Assembly: GCF_900169565.1 (NCBI RefSeq)
Contig: NZ_LT828648.1
Coordinates: 808,876-872,875 of the forward strand
Direction of reading: 5' to 3'
Source: Nitrospira japonica
Lineage (GTDB): Bacteria; Nitrospirota; Nitrospiria; Nitrospirales; Nitrospiraceae
Length of the DNA stretch: 64,000 nucleotides
The notes under the pieces were generated by a model. The model did no database searches. It worked only from the letters and a program-made list of their open reading frames with translations, and was not told the origin of the DNA. The first letter of the stretch is position 1. Every line of letters begins with the position of its first letter. Shown here in pieces: positions 15,517-25,362 of the stretch. The translations under genes and the position numbers were made by a program.

Positions 15517-18219
15517 TCAGACCGGTTTGACCTCGGCTTGCTCCGCCTCGATGGACGGTTGCCGCTCCACGAGGGGAATAGTCAAGCGGAAGCTCGCTCC
15601 CCCTCCCCGCCGATTTTCGGCCCAAATGCGTCCGCCGTGCGCTTCGACGATACCGCGACAAATCGTCAGCCCCAATCCCACACCACCGTCGCGCGCGGTC
15701 TGGCCTCGATAGAACTTGTCGAAGATGCATGTTTCTTCCCCGGCCGGAAGGCCGGGGCCCCGATCGGCCACCTCCATCATGATTTCACGGCCGCTCGCCG
15801 ACGCGAACACCTCGATTGTGCTTCCCGAAGGCGAGTATTTCGCGGCGTTCTCCAGCAGATTGATCAAGACCTGCTCAAACAGGACGCCGTCGACCAGGAC
15901 AAGAGGCAGATCGGCGGGACATACCGTGGCCACGACGTGGTCGTGCAATCGACCTTCCAGCCGCGCCAGCGCCGCGCCCACGATTTCGTCCGCCGGATGC
16001 CATTCTTTGCTCAGCCGCACGGCCCCCGCCTCGAGGCGCATCATGTCGAGCAGGTTCTTGAGCAGGCGGTCCAGACGGTCGGCCTCTCGATGGATCGACC
16101 GGGCGAGTTCGAGGCGGGCCGACGAGTCCAGCCGCCCGTGCTCCTCGATCAGAACGCTGGCGGCGCCCGTGATGGTGGCGAGCGGAGTCCGCAGGTCGTG
16201 CGAGACCGAACTCAGGATCGCGTTCCGCATGCGCTCGGTTTCCGCCTGCATGTGAGCCTGGTGTGCCTCCTCGGAGAGGCGCGTCCGCTCGAGGGCCAAG
16301 GCAATGTGATTCACGAGAGACTCGAGTAAGTGTACCGGTTCGGAATTCAGCAAGGAGCCGGCGTCCTTCGGCCGCACGGCCACGACTCCGATCGGCCCGG
16401 TTGAGGCGACCAAGGGAAGATACAATGCCTTCGCTCCGGGCAGCGTATCGGTTCCGATCCCGGCGCGCTCGTTGTGATCGAACACCCATTGAGCGACGCC
16501 GGATTCCTTCGGATCGAACTCGAAATACAATGACTCGCCGAGCTGAATCCTGACTCGCTTGTCCGCATCGGCCAAAAAGACCGCCACTTGACTGTCGAAT
16601 ACGTCGCGCAGATGACGGACTGCGAGCCGTGTCAGCACCGGCGTCCCTCTGTGAGTCGCGAGATCCCGGCTCATTGCATACAGCACGGCCGTTCGCTGCT
16701 CCCTCTCCCTTGCCAGATCGGCCTGCTGCCGAATCCTGACGGCGAGACCGCTGATGACGAGCGCGACGATCAGCATCACCCCGAAGGTCAGCGCGTATTC
16801 GATATCCGACACGGCGAAGGAGAAGTACGGCGGGACGAAGAAGACGTCGAACGCTGCCACGCTCAGAAACGACGCGAGCACGGAGGGACCGCGCCCATAG
16901 CGTATGGCCACGACGACCACCGCAATGAGATACATCATGATGAGATTGGCGGACCCGAAATACGGAAACATCGCCCACGCGATCGCGGTCGCGATCAGGA
17001 CTCCCAGAACCGCGTATCCGTATACCGGGAGACCACTCGTCCTCCGGAACGTTCTCCGGACGAGGGGCTCACCTTCGCCGACGTCCCCCGTCATCACGTG
17101 GACATCGATGTCCCCGCTCTGATGGATGAGGTCCGATACGACCGAACCGAAAATCCATTCCTTCCACCACGTCCGGACCGGCTTACCCACGATGATCTTG
17201 GTCACGTTTCGGCGGTGCGCGAAATTCAGCAGCTCCCGCGCCACATGCTCGCCTGTCAAGGTCGCCGTTTCGGCGCCGAGCCGCTCGGCCAGTCGCATGG
17301 TGTGTGACAGCCGTTCCCGATCCTGTTGCGGCAGGCCGATATGACGGGGAACCTGTACGTATACGGCGATCCATTTCGCATGCAGTCCCGCAGCCATCTG
17401 ACGCGCGGCTCTCACCAGCCGCGGCCCCCGGGGCTTCATGTTGACGCACACCATGATGGTGTCCGCCGCGGGCCAGGTCCGGATCACCGCGTGGTCGCGT
17501 CGGTAGACCTCCATCTGCTGGTCGACGCGCTCGGCGGTGCGTCGCAGCGCGAGCTCACGGAGCGCAATCAGATTTCCTTTCGTGAAGAAATTCTGAACGG
17601 CATGCTTGATCTGGTCTGAAACATAGACTTTTCCGTCCTTGAGGCGCTGCAAAACATCATCGGGCGGAAGGTCGATGAGTTCGACGTCGTCGGCCCGTTC
17701 CAAGATGGAATCCGGCACCGTCTCGCGCACGCGCACTCCGGTGATCCGCGCCACCACATCGTTCAAGCTTTCCAGGTGCTGCACGTTCACCGTCGTGTAG
17801 ACGCTGATGCCGGCCTTCAGAAGTTCCAGGGCATCCTGCCAGCGTTTCTCGTGGCGAAGTCCGGGCGCGTTGGTGTGGGCCAGTTCATCGATGAGAATGA
17901 TGACAGGACGCCGCGCCAAGGCTCCGTCGAGGTCGAACTCGTGAAGCAGGGCGCCGCGATACTCGACCTCGCGGCGCGGCAGGACCTCCAGACCGCTTAC
18001 CAGGGCCTCGGTATCCGGCCTTCCGTGGGTTTCCACGACCCCGATGACGACGTCCTCGCCGTCCCGCCGTTGTTCGTGAGCTGTTTCCAGCATGGCATAG
18101 GTCTTTCCCACGCCGGGATTGGCTCCGAAGAAGATTTTCAGTTTACCTTCCGACCGTTTGGATTCTTCGGCTCGAACGCGAGCGAGGAGCACGTCGGGAT
18201 TCGGGCGTTCCTGATTCAT
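15517..18219 (-). CDS. kdpD: Sensor histidine kinase KdpD
   Basis: 900 residues, the membrane sensor that phosphorylates KdpE under potassium limitation or turgor stress. Domains in order: the KdpD N-terminal domain with Walker A (GANPGVGKTYAML) from about residue 30; a USP-like domain around 250-370; four closely spaced membrane helices near 400-500 (VLGVLIATAIAWAMF and following); a GAF-like region; the HisKA domain with SVSHDLRTPLAT; and HATPase_c with the N box (LINLLENAAKYSPSG) and the G boxes (DRGPGLP, GVGLGLTICRGIVEAHGG). Full length, no frame damage. Confidence 0.95.
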   Translation of the reverse strand: MNQERPNPDVLLARVRAEESKRSEGKLKIFFGANPGVGKTYAMLETAHEQRRDGEDVVIGVVETHGRPDTEALVSGLEVLPRREVEYRGALLHEFDLDGALARRPVIILIDELAHTNAPGLRHEKRWQDALELLKAGISVYTTVNVQHLESLNDVVARITGVRVRETVPDSILERADDVELIDLPPDDVLQRLKDGKVYVSDQIKHAVQNFFTKGNLIALRELALRRTAERVDQQMEVYRRDHAVIRTWPAADTIMVCVNMKPRGPRLVRAARQMAAGLHAKWIAVYVQVPRHIGLPQQDRERLSHTMRLAERLGAETATLTGEHVARELLNFAHRRNVTKIIVGKPVRTWWKEWIFGSVVSDLIHQSGDIDVHVMTGDVGEGEPLVRRTFRRTSGLPVYGYAVLGVLIATAIAWAMFPYFGSANLIMMYLIAVVVVAIRYGRGPSVLASFLSVAAFDVFFVPPYFSFAVSDIEYALTFGVMLIVALVISGLAVRIRQQADLAREREQRTAVLYAMSRDLATHRGTPVLTRLAVRHLRDVFDSQVAVFLADADKRVRIQLGESLYFEFDPKESGVAQWVFDHNERAGIGTDTLPGAKALYLPLVASTGPIGVVAVRPKDAGSLLNSEPVHLLESLVNHIALALERTRLSEEAHQAHMQAETERMRNAILSSVSHDLRTPLATITGAASVLIEEHGRLDSSARLELARSIHREADRLDRLLKNLLDMMRLEAGAVRLSKEWHPADEIVGAALARLEGRLHDHVVATVCPADLPLVLVDGVLFEQVLINLLENAAKYSPSGSTIEVFASASGREIMMEVADRGPGLPAGEETCIFDKFYRGQTARDGGVGLGLTICRGIVEAHGGRIWAENRRGGGASFRLTIPLVERQPSIEAEQAEVKPV

Positions 18220-18353
18220 GAGAGAGGCCCTCGTCGCGGGCTGTCGAACGGATTGGACTGAAGCATGTAAATTTTATGGGAGGGCGATCGGGCCGTCAAT
18301 GAGAGGACGGGACGGTCTGGTTCGCATGATGGCAGGCCGTTCATACGAGGCGA

Positions 18354-18926
18354 TCAGCGGATCTGATCGATCGCCATGTTCAGCTTCAAGACGTTGACCC
18401 GCCGCTCTCCCAGCAATCCGAACTGGCGCTCTTCCGTGTACCGGCTTACCAGGGCGTTCACGGTCTCCTCCCCTAGGCCTCGCACACGCGCCACCCGCCG
18501 AACCTGATAGCGTGCCGCGGCCGGACTGATATGGGGGTCGAGTCCGCTCCCGGACGCCGTAACCAAGTCGACTGGAATGGGTGCGTCGTTGCCCGGGTCC
18601 GCGGCTCGTAGGGCATCGACGCGTGTTTTCACCGTTTCGATCAGAACAGGATTGGTCGGACCGAGATTCGACCCGCTCGATGCCGCGGCATTGTACGGAA
18701 ACGGCAAGGTGGCCGACGGGCGGCTCCAAAAATATTCCGGTTTGTGAAACGGCTGCCCGATCAATTCCGATCCGATGACGCGACCGTGACGAACGATGAG
18801 GCTGCCGTTGGCCTGCCCCGGGAATGCCAGTTGGGCCAATCCCGTGACCGCCGCCGGATAGACCAAGCCCGTAAGGACCGTCATGATGAATAACAGCGTG
18901 AGCGCAGGCCGTATGTGCACGCGCAT
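18354..18926 (-). CDS. kdpC: Potassium-transporting ATPase subunit KdpC
   Basis: 190 residues from the ATG at 18926, which follows a TAGGAG ribosome site; an in-frame start at 18965 would overlap kdpB. One N-terminal membrane helix ([20 protein letters not shown]) and a periplasmic domain with the family blocks [36 protein letters not shown] and [16 protein letters not shown] are visible. KdpC stabilises the KdpFABC complex and boosts its ATPase function. It lies 8 bp after kdpB and 134 bp before kdpD. Confidence 0.96.
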   Translation of the reverse strand: MRVHIRPALTLLFIMTVLTGLVYPAAVTGLAQLAFPGQANGSLIVRHGRVIGSELIGQPFHKPEYFWSRPSATLPFPYNAAASSGSNLGPTNPVLIETVKTRVDALRAADPGNDAPIPVDLVTASGSGLDPHISPAAARYQVRRVARVRGLGEETVNALVSRYTEERQFGLLGERRVNVLKLNMAIDQIR

Positions 18927-18934
18927 CACGACTC

Positions 18935-21058
18935 CTAGGTGAGATGCAATGAGACGAGGAGCCAATCGATCAATTTGATTCCGACGAACGGCACGATGAC
19001 GCCGCCCAGGCCGTAGATGAAGAGATGCCGCCGCAATAGAGAATCGGCCCCCATCGCACGGTACTCCACGCCACGCAGCGCGAGAGGAATCAGCGCGACG
19101 ATGATGAGGGCGTTGAAGATGACCGCCGAAAGGACGGCACTGCGTGGGGTGGCCAGATGCATGATGTTCAACGTGCCCAGAGCCGGATAGGTCGTCGCAA
19201 AAGCGGCGGGAATAATCGCAAAATACTTGGCCACGTCGTTGGCGATGCTGAAGGTGGTCAGCGCGCCGCGCGTCATCAAGAGTTGTTTGCCGATCTCCAC
19301 GATCTCGATCAGCTTCGTGGGATTGCTGTCGAGGTCCACCAGGTTGCCGGCCTCCTTGGCCGCTTGCGTGCCCGTGTTCATCGCCATCGCGACGTCGGCC
19401 TGCGCCAACGCCGGCGCATCGTTCGTTCCGTCGCCGGCCATGGCGACGAGGCGTCCATCGGCTTGGAGATCGCGGATAAGCTTCAGTTTGGCTTCGGGCG
19501 TGGCTTGCGCCAGAAAATCGTCGACCCCGGCCTCCGCCGCCACCGCGGCGGCGGTCTGAGGGTTGTCTCCCGTGATCATCACGGTCTTGATACCCATGCG
19601 TCGCAGCTCGCCGAAGCGCTCACGAATGCCGCCCTTCACCACGTCCTGAAGGGCGATGACCCCCAGAACCCTGCCGCTCTCCGCCACCACGAGCGGCGTC
19701 CCTCCACGCCTGGCGATGGTCTCCACGTGCGTCCGCACGAACGGGGAAAATCGGCCTCCACGCTCTGCGACATAGGCCTCCATGGCCTCAGCCGATCCTT
19801 TGCGGATCTCGCGTCCATGGACATCCACACCGCTCATGCGCGTCTGTGCGGTGAAGGGAATGAATACGGCGCCCAATTCATGGATGTCGCGGGCGCGCAA
19901 TCCGTGCTTGTCCTTGGCCAGCACGACGATGCTGCGGCCCTCCGGTGTTTCATCCGCAAGGGACGAGAGCTGACACGCATCGGCCAAGGCGTGGTCGCTC
20001 ACGCCTTCCGCCGGCACGAAGGCAATCGCTTGACGATTGCCCAACGTGATGGTGCCGGTCTTATCGAGGAGCAGCACGTCGACGTCCCCCGCCGCCTCCA
20101 CCGCTCTGCCGGACAGGGCGATGACGTTTGCCTGCACCATCCGATCCATCCCGGCAATCCCGATCGCCGAGAGCAGCGCGCCGATGGTGGTCGGAATCAG
20201 GCAGACCAACAAGGCCACGAGCACCGTGACCGTCACCGGTGTTCCCTGTCCCGCCGCCGCCACGCCATAGAGCGAGAAGGGAAGAAGGGTGACCGTCGCC
20301 AACAGGAAGATAATGGTCAGTGCGGCAAGGAGGATATTGAGGGCGATTTCATTCGGCGTTTTCTGACGAGCGGCTCCCTCGACCATGGCGATCATCCGGT
20401 CGAGAAAGCTTTCACCCGGACTCGTCGTGATCCGGACTATGAGCCAATCGGACAGTACCTTCGTGCCTCCAGTGACGGCGCATCGATCACCCCCGCTTTC
20501 TCTGATCACGGGGGCGCTCTCGCCCGTAATGGCGCTTTCGTCCACCGATGCCACGCCCTCGACGACGTCACCGTCCAGCGGAATGTACTCTCCCGCCTCC
20601 ACAAGTACGACGTCGTCTTTGTTCAGGTGATCGGCCCGAACCTGGCTGACGTCATCGCCACGCCGAAATTGCCCTTCCCATGCGGAATGAGCGCCATATC
20701 TGGCGTCGACGGTTCCCAGTTTCTTCGCCGTCATCTCAAGGCGGGACCGTCGCAGGGAATCGGCCTGGGCCTTGCCCCGTCCTTCCGCCATGGCTTCCGC
20801 AAAATTCGCGAAGAACACGGTGAGCCAGAGCCAGATCGTCACCGACGCAACGAACCACGCCGGCGCTTCACCCGTGCCTATCAGCGCTTGGACGGACAGC
20901 GCGGTCGTCAGAAGACTGCAGACCCAGACGACACACATGACGGGATTCTTCATCTGACGACGGGGATGCAGTTTGTTGATCGCGTCGCGCAGTGCCTGAC
21001 GGGCGATCTGCACATCGACCAGGGATCGGGCTGGATGGTGATTGACCGTTATCGGCAT
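18935..21058 (-). CDS. kdpB: Potassium-transporting P-type ATPase subunit KdpB
   Basis: 707 residues, the P-type ATPase motor of the KdpFABC high-affinity potassium pump in the inner membrane. The phosphorylation site [14 protein letters not shown], the A-domain TGES (AITGESAPV), the nucleotide-site [11 protein letters not shown] and the hinge [20 protein letters not shown] with [17 protein letters not shown] are all present. The N-terminus is about 20 residues longer than the compact enterobacterial form. The stop of kdpB is followed 8 bp later by kdpC. Confidence 0.97.
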   Translation of the reverse strand: MPITVNHHPARSLVDVQIARQALRDAINKLHPRRQMKNPVMCVVWVCSLLTTALSVQALIGTGEAPAWFVASVTIWLWLTVFFANFAEAMAEGRGKAQADSLRRSRLEMTAKKLGTVDARYGAHSAWEGQFRRGDDVSQVRADHLNKDDVVLVEAGEYIPLDGDVVEGVASVDESAITGESAPVIRESGGDRCAVTGGTKVLSDWLIVRITTSPGESFLDRMIAMVEGAARQKTPNEIALNILLAALTIIFLLATVTLLPFSLYGVAAAGQGTPVTVTVLVALLVCLIPTTIGALLSAIGIAGMDRMVQANVIALSGRAVEAAGDVDVLLLDKTGTITLGNRQAIAFVPAEGVSDHALADACQLSSLADETPEGRSIVVLAKDKHGLRARDIHELGAVFIPFTAQTRMSGVDVHGREIRKGSAEAMEAYVAERGGRFSPFVRTHVETIARRGGTPLVVAESGRVLGVIALQDVVKGGIRERFGELRRMGIKTVMITGDNPQTAAAVAAEAGVDDFLAQATPEAKLKLIRDLQADGRLVAMAGDGTNDAPALAQADVAMAMNTGTQAAKEAGNLVDLDSNPTKLIEIVEIGKQLLMTRGALTTFSIANDVAKYFAIIPAAFATTYPALGTLNIMHLATPRSAVLSAVIFNALIIVALIPLALRGVEYRAMGADSLLRRHLFIYGLGGVIVPFVGIKLIDWLLVSLHLT

Positions 21059-21073
21059 GAGGTAGGTCCTCGT

Positions 21074-22879
21074 TTATCGACCGTGCATTACCAAATCTTC
21101 GACCAGAGGGCCCAAGGCCAGAGCCGGAAGAAACGTCAACGCCCCGATCATGATGACCACACAGATCAACAGGAGAACAAATAGAGGCGTGTGAGTGGGC
21201 AAGGTGCCGGGGCCGGCCGGTATCGGTTTCTTCCCGGCCAGGGCGCCGGCCAGCGCGAGCGTCGGGATCGCAAGCCAGAACCGCGAGACAAGCATCGCGA
21301 AGCCGCCGGCGAGGTTATAGAACGGTGTATTGGCGTTCAGACCGGCGAATGCACTCCCGTTGTTATTGCCCTGAGACGCAAACGCATACAGGATTTCACT
21401 GAATCCGTGAATACCGGGATTCAATATCGAAGACGTCCCGGCCGTGGTGCTGACTGCGACCGCCGTACATCCCAGCACGATCAACGGCATGATCAAGATC
21501 AGCATCGACGCCATTTTCATTTCGTAGGGCTCGATTTTCTTGCCGAGATACTCCGGCGTCCGCCCCACCATCAGGCCGGCGACGAACACCGAGACGACGG
21601 CCAACACGATCATGCCGTACAACCCGGATCCCACCCCGCCGAAGACCACTTCACCGAACTGCATGAGGAGCAGCGGGCCGAAGCCGCCCAGCGGCGTATA
21701 GGAATCCAACATCGAGTTCACCGATCCGTTTGAGGCGGCAGTGGTGGCCGTCGACCACAAAACCGAACCGGCGATGCCGAACCGCAGTTCCTTGCCCTCC
21801 ATGTTGCCGCCGGATTGACCATCGGATACCTGCTGATCCACGCCCGCGCTTGCCAGCAGGGGATGGCCTCTCTGTTCGGCCCACAGGCCGAGTGGGATGA
21901 AACAGCACAGGAGAATCGTCATGGCGGCGAGCATGGCCCATCCCTGACGGCTGTCTCCGGCCATGACGCCGAAGGTGTAACAGAGGGCGGCGGGGATGAG
22001 GAGTATCGCCAAGAGCTCCAAGCCGTTGGACCAGGGCGTGGGATTTTCAAACGGATGCGCGCTATTGACGTTGAAGAACCCGCCGCCGTTCGTGCCGAGT
22101 TGCTTGATGGCGATTTGTGAAGCCGCAGGACCCACAGCAAGAATTTGCTCGGTTGCCGTCGCAGCTTCCGTCTTGGATTTCCCACTTTCATCGAGCACCG
22201 GCCGGACGCTGGAATCCATGACCGGTTTGTCATAGTCAATCGGCTGTACCAGCGCCACAGGCTGGTAGGCATGGAACGTTTGGACCACGCCCTGCGAGAC
22301 CAGAAGCAGGGACAACACGAGTGCGAGGGGAAGAAGAATGTACAGCGTGCCTCGAGTCACATCGACCCAAAAGTTGCCGATCGTCGAGGAACTGCGGCCG
22401 GTCAACCCACGGATCAGGGCCACCAGAACGGCCATACCGGTCGCCGCGGACAGGAAGTTTTGAGCCGTCGGCCCCAGCATCTGTGTCAGATAGCTCAATG
22501 TCGTCTCTCCCCCGTAGGCCTGCCAGTTGGTGTTGGTGACAAAACTGGCCGCCGTGTTGAAAGCCAACTCCGGAGAGACGGCTCCGAGGCCGGCCGGGTT
22601 CAGCGGCAAGACGTGCTGCAGCCGTTGTAGTCCGTACAGAAACAGGACACCGGCGGCATTGAAGAGCAACATGGCGATGCCGTAGGTCTTCCAATCCATT
22701 TCCTCGGCGTGACGAATGCCGCATAGCCGATATAAGGCCCGTTCAGCGGGGCCAAGCAGCCGGTCCAGACCGCAAGGCTTCACCTGATACACTCGCGCCA
22801 TGTACCAGCCCAGCGGTTTGACCAGCCCCAGCAGCACGATGAGAAGGACCAGGGTTTGGACGAACGCATTGAGCGTCAT
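21074..22879 (-). CDS. kdpA: Potassium-transporting ATPase subunit KdpA
   Basis: 601 residues, ten or so membrane helices, the potassium-selective channel-like subunit (SKT superfamily). Selectivity-filter-like segments are visible, including FVTNTNWQAYGGE, TNGGGFFNVNSAHPFENPTP, and GNNNGSAFAGLNANTPFYN. Its start codon overlaps the kdpF stop in TGATG, so translation is coupled. Length is slightly above the Escherichia coli subunit. Confidence 0.97.
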   Translation of the reverse strand: MTLNAFVQTLVLLIVLLGLVKPLGWYMARVYQVKPCGLDRLLGPAERALYRLCGIRHAEEMDWKTYGIAMLLFNAAGVLFLYGLQRLQHVLPLNPAGLGAVSPELAFNTAASFVTNTNWQAYGGETTLSYLTQMLGPTAQNFLSAATGMAVLVALIRGLTGRSSSTIGNFWVDVTRGTLYILLPLALVLSLLLVSQGVVQTFHAYQPVALVQPIDYDKPVMDSSVRPVLDESGKSKTEAATATEQILAVGPAASQIAIKQLGTNGGGFFNVNSAHPFENPTPWSNGLELLAILLIPAALCYTFGVMAGDSRQGWAMLAAMTILLCCFIPLGLWAEQRGHPLLASAGVDQQVSDGQSGGNMEGKELRFGIAGSVLWSTATTAASNGSVNSMLDSYTPLGGFGPLLLMQFGEVVFGGVGSGLYGMIVLAVVSVFVAGLMVGRTPEYLGKKIEPYEMKMASMLILIMPLIVLGCTAVAVSTTAGTSSILNPGIHGFSEILYAFASQGNNNGSAFAGLNANTPFYNLAGGFAMLVSRFWLAIPTLALAGALAGKKPIPAGPGTLPTHTPLFVLLLICVVIMIGALTFLPALALGPLVEDLVMHGR

Positions 22880-22968
22880 CAGAACTTCTCCGGCTTGAGC
22901 AACGCAACCAGGAGGTAGATGAGCGCGGCCGTGGAAAGGATGGCGCCGATCCAGTACATCAGGGCCAT
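22879..22968 (-). CDS. kdpF: Small membrane subunit KdpF
   Basis: A 29-residue single-helix peptide, MALMYWIGAILSTAALIYLL and following, ending KPEKF. This is the normal position and character of KdpF, which packs between KdpA and KdpB and stabilises the complex. Its stop and the kdpA start overlap (TGATG). An AGG ribosome site lies 6 bases upstream. It was found by direct translation of the minus strand. Confidence 0.88.
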   Translation of the reverse strand: MALMYWIGAILSTAALIYLLVALLKPEKF

Positions 22969-22975
22969 GAGTACC

Positions 22976-23059
22976 TCACTGCAGCCGGTCCAACGCCCGG
23001 ACGAGCCAGACCGAGAGGATAAAAAACCCGACCGTCAAACCGAGCAAGAGCACGTCCAT
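22976..23059 (-). CDS. 27-residue membrane peptide at head of kdp operon
   Basis: Direct translation of the minus strand gives MDVLLLGLTVGFFILSVWLV followed by RALDRLQ and a stop, 7 bp before kdpF. One hydrophobic helix with a basic C-terminal tail. Similar one-helix peptides sit before kdpF in some other bacteria as far as I recall, but their function is not established; an accessory of the pump or a leader peptide whose translation tunes kdpF/kdpA are possibilities. A GAGG site lies upstream. In an overlapping frame another ATG exists 9 bases earlier but gives no membrane helix. Confidence 0.65.
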   Translation of the reverse strand: MDVLLLGLTVGFFILSVWLVRALDRLQ

Positions 23060-23090
23060 CCATGACCTCATTCATCTCACGCGCCAACGC

Positions 23091-23119
23091 TATCAACGAC
23101 CGCGTAAAAACGGTGTCAA
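23091..23119 (-). promoter_or_regulatory. Candidate kdp operon promoter
   Basis: On the minus strand: a perfect TTGACA (23119-23114), a 17-bp spacer, then a weak TTGATA (23096-23091), about 32 bp before the first small kdp gene. The T-rich run around the -35 (ATTTTGACACCGTTTTTACG) resembles sequence bound by KdpE in other bacteria; the site itself is inferred. Confidence 0.45.
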
Positions 23120-23146
23120 AATTTCGGCTCGACGCGTCGTGAACGA

Positions 23147-23171
23147 GTAAAAAAGACGCCGGATTCCGGCG
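23147..23171 (-). terminator. Rho-independent terminator of the DUF1566 gene
   Basis: On the minus strand, CGCCGGAATCCGGCG (23171-23157) forms a stem that is followed directly by TCTTTTTTAC. It lies about 50 bp after the stop of the 23220-23705 gene and just before the kdp promoter, insulating the two units. Confidence 0.75.
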
Positions 23172-23219
23172 ATTCGTGCGTGTCTGAGGCGAGAAGGTCG
23201 GAAGGTGAAGAACCGTGCG

Positions 23220-23705
23220 TCAGGGTTTCGGTTCGTCGAGGACGCACCACATGCGGCGGGTGCCGGACTTCTGGTCGGTCACGGGCTCACCGCTGAAGAA
23301 ACTGACCTGCCAGGCGACGATGTCGTCCTTGGGATCCGGCGTCGCCGTCCAGTAGATCTCGGACTTGATGTTTGAAAAGGGATGGCCCGGCGGCAGCGCC
23401 GGATCGTGCTGCGACTGGTCGATCAGGCTTTTCAGCTCGTCGACGGACGGAGCGCGCCACGTGTGCCGCCCTCCTACTTCCTTCGCCTTGCAGCGCTCGA
23501 TCGACCGGCTCCAGACGTCATGTTCCCGATCCGGATCCTGCTCCCAAATCAGGCCGGTGCTGGCATCTTTGACGGCGGCACCCTCCAGCACGAGCGTGAA
23601 CCGAGCCGCGCTCTGTTCCGCAAGACTTCCAGGCGACCAGAGCACCACTGCACACCCCGCTCCCGCCAGTATGGATGCGATGTGAACGCGTACTCGCTTG
23701 TTCAT
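23220..23705 (-). CDS. Exported DUF1566 (Lcl C-terminal domain) protein
   Basis: 161 residues with a signal peptide (ASILAGAGCAVVLWSPGSLA). The mature region has the DUF1566 pattern: DASTGLIWEQDPD, then CKAKEVGGRHTWRAPSVDEL with the WRxPSxxEL block, IYWTATPDP and a terminal MWCVLDE. These domains occur in cell-envelope or adhesion proteins; function is unclear. It ends with a good intrinsic terminator and is divergent from the transporter at 23884. Confidence 0.8.
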   Translation of the reverse strand: MNKRVRVHIASILAGAGCAVVLWSPGSLAEQSAARFTLVLEGAAVKDASTGLIWEQDPDREHDVWSRSIERCKAKEVGGRHTWRAPSVDELKSLIDQSQHDPALPPGHPFSNIKSEIYWTATPDPKDDIVAWQVSFFSGEPVTDQKSGTRRMWCVLDEPKP

Positions 23706-23883
23706 GGCGTCCCTTTCTGCCGTGACGATTCGATGGTGTCCCTGTGAGGACTCCGCAGTCTGCCGGAGACGGCTTGTCTTTTCAATGGCGCCTCGGGCAT
23801 GCTACGAGCCGATTCGCGAGAGCCGTCACCCGCACGATCCCGGCGATCGCCGTAGCCCCCGACAATCAACGGAGGAATCGAAT

Positions 23884-24486
23884 ATGAGCGAAGCGGAAGA
23901 GCACCGTCGACGAATTGACGTATTGGCCATCGGGTTGTTCGGCCTTGCTGTCGGAGCCTTGACGTTGGGCGTGGCCCAGGTGGGCGGTATCCCCGAATCG
24001 AACCAAGTCGGAACGCTCGTGATCGCACTGATCTTCGGCGGGGTCGTTCAGATTTTGGCGGGGATTACGGACATCCGGTATCACGAGCAACTCGGAGGCA
24101 CCGCGCTGACCATGTACGGATTTTTTTGGCTTACGGTCTGCTCGGCCAAACTGGTCAGCGAAAGCACGTCCTTCCACCTCGACATGGTCCTGTATGCGCC
24201 GATCAATTTCGTGTACGCCGCCTTCTCCGCCGTGATGGTCTATCTCACGGCCTATCGCAACGCCACGCTCTGCATGCTGCACTTCGTCATCACCATCACG
24301 TTCTCCTCGACGGTCCTCGTCCAGCTCGGCCTGCTGACCGAGACGCCTCCCGGTCTGCTCCATATCATCGTGGGACTGATGGCCTTCTATCATGCGGTGG
24401 CCAGTCTGACGCAGGCCTTTACGGGCCGTCAGCTGGTGCCGCTGGGACCCGCGTTACTGCATCAAAGAGGGGCCCTTCCGATTTGA
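23884..24486 (+). CDS. SatP/YaaH (GPR1/FUN34) family acetate-succinate transporter
   Basis: 200 residues from the ATG at 23884, which is preceded by GGAGGAATCGAAT. Six predicted membrane helices: LAIGLFGLAVGALTLGVAQV, LVIALIFGGVVQILAGITDI, a third with FFWLTVCSAKL, and three more up to the GLMAFYHAVASLTQA segment. The family imports acetate or other small organic acids. The usual N-terminal NPAPLG signature is replaced by IDVLAIGLFG, so this is a divergent member and the substrate is uncertain. The gene is apparently monocistronic. Confidence 0.75.
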   Translation: MSEAEEHRRRIDVLAIGLFGLAVGALTLGVAQVGGIPESNQVGTLVIALIFGGVVQILAGITDIRYHEQLGGTALTMYGFFWLTVCSAKLVSESTSFHLDMVLYAPINFVYAAFSAVMVYLTAYRNATLCMLHFVITITFSSTVLVQLGLLTETPPGLLHIIVGLMAFYHAVASLTQAFTGRQLVPLGPALLHQRGALPI

Positions 24487-24493
24487 CGGACGG

Positions 24494-24523
24494 GAGCCGG
24501 CGCTAGCCGGGCGGCGCCGGCTC
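24494..24523. terminator. Convergent 10-bp stem hairpin
   Basis: Perfect arms GAGCCGGCGC (24494-24503) and GCGCCGGCTC (24514-24523) with a 10-base loop, between the convergent ends of the transporter and the zinc-ribbon protein. The stem contains the last codons of the minus-strand gene. No T-run, so it may act in both directions or with Rho. Confidence 0.5.
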
Positions 24524-25285
24524 ATTCCTCGACATCCGACATCTCCGAAAATGACGGAGCAGCAATGCACCGCTCCAGAGGAGCGCCGCCAGCATCATGA
24601 GAATTCCCGCGTTGTTGACCAGATGCGCGAGACGATGATCGTATTCAAGCCAGCCGAGCATGCCCAAGATGTTCTCCCAATCATGCCCGTCGGTGTCCCG
24701 TCCGGTCACGCCTCCCAATAGCACGAGATCCAACGACCGCGCGTCATCGATGTACGGCGCGATATCGAGGAGGTTTTCCCCGGTCCACCACAGCGCCACC
24801 GCAGCCCCGAACGGGTCGTGTGTCTTCATGAGGAAGGTTCCGAGACAGATTACGGGCATCAGCACTTGGCCGAGCGTGCCTCCAAGGAACATCATGAACC
24901 GTCCGAACGGCATGAACAGAAGATGGCCCGCTTCATGGAACGGCAGATTCACCAGGTGCAGGAAGGACTCGCCTGCTGCGTTCGATCCCCACGGTGCCGC
25001 CATGAACAACCAACTCCATCTGAGGAGGACCAGCCAGACCACGGTGCGCCAGATGAACGCCAGGCGGCCTTCATCCTGGTCCGTCTCGAGCAGCCACTTA
25101 TAGGCCCGGGCGACGAGGTCTTCCCCCGGACGACCCTGTGAAGTCCTTTGCCCTCCCCGAGGAGAGGCCGTGCTCAAACGGGACGCGGCCAATACTTTCC
25201 CGCATGTGCGGCACACGGGGCTGAAGGCCTTCTGCACGGCGGCACAGACGGAACAACGGACCGATGAGGCGGTGGACGATTTCAC
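24503..25285 (-). CDS. Zinc-ribbon membrane protein with HEAGH metallopeptidase-like motif
   Basis: 260 residues. The N-terminus carries a two-pair zinc ribbon (CSVC ... CRTC). It is followed by a Ser/Arg/Gly linker and several membrane helices (FIWRTVVWLVLLRWSWLFM; GTLGQVLMPVICLGTFL; LMMLAALLWSGALLL). Between helices lies LPFHEAGHLLFMPFGRFM, where HEAGH fits the HExxH zinc site of intramembrane M50-type proteases. A second acidic/aspartate site equivalent to the usual LDG motif is not obvious. It precedes a genuine M50 protease gene on the same strand. Possible role: regulated membrane proteolysis or a degenerate relative. Confidence 0.65.
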   Translation of the reverse strand: MKSSTASSVRCSVCAAVQKAFSPVCRTCGKVLAASRLSTASPRGGQRTSQGRPGEDLVARAYKWLLETDQDEGRLAFIWRTVVWLVLLRWSWLFMAAPWGSNAAGESFLHLVNLPFHEAGHLLFMPFGRFMMFLGGTLGQVLMPVICLGTFLMKTHDPFGAAVALWWTGENLLDIAPYIDDARSLDLVLLGGVTGRDTDGHDWENILGMLGWLEYDHRLAHLVNNAGILMMLAALLWSGALLLRHFRRCRMSRNEPAPPG

Positions 25286-25362
25286 CTCCTCACCTTACGA
25301 AGGACCGCCTGATCGGGCAAGCAATTGTCCGATTTATCCGGCTGCCGTACGGCCGACGTTCT

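Noticed and set aside
19157-21184. Long plus-strand frame opposite kdpB
   Set aside because: It is antisense to a fully matching kdpB, and its translation is Arg/His-rich without any domain; a GC-rich shadow frame.
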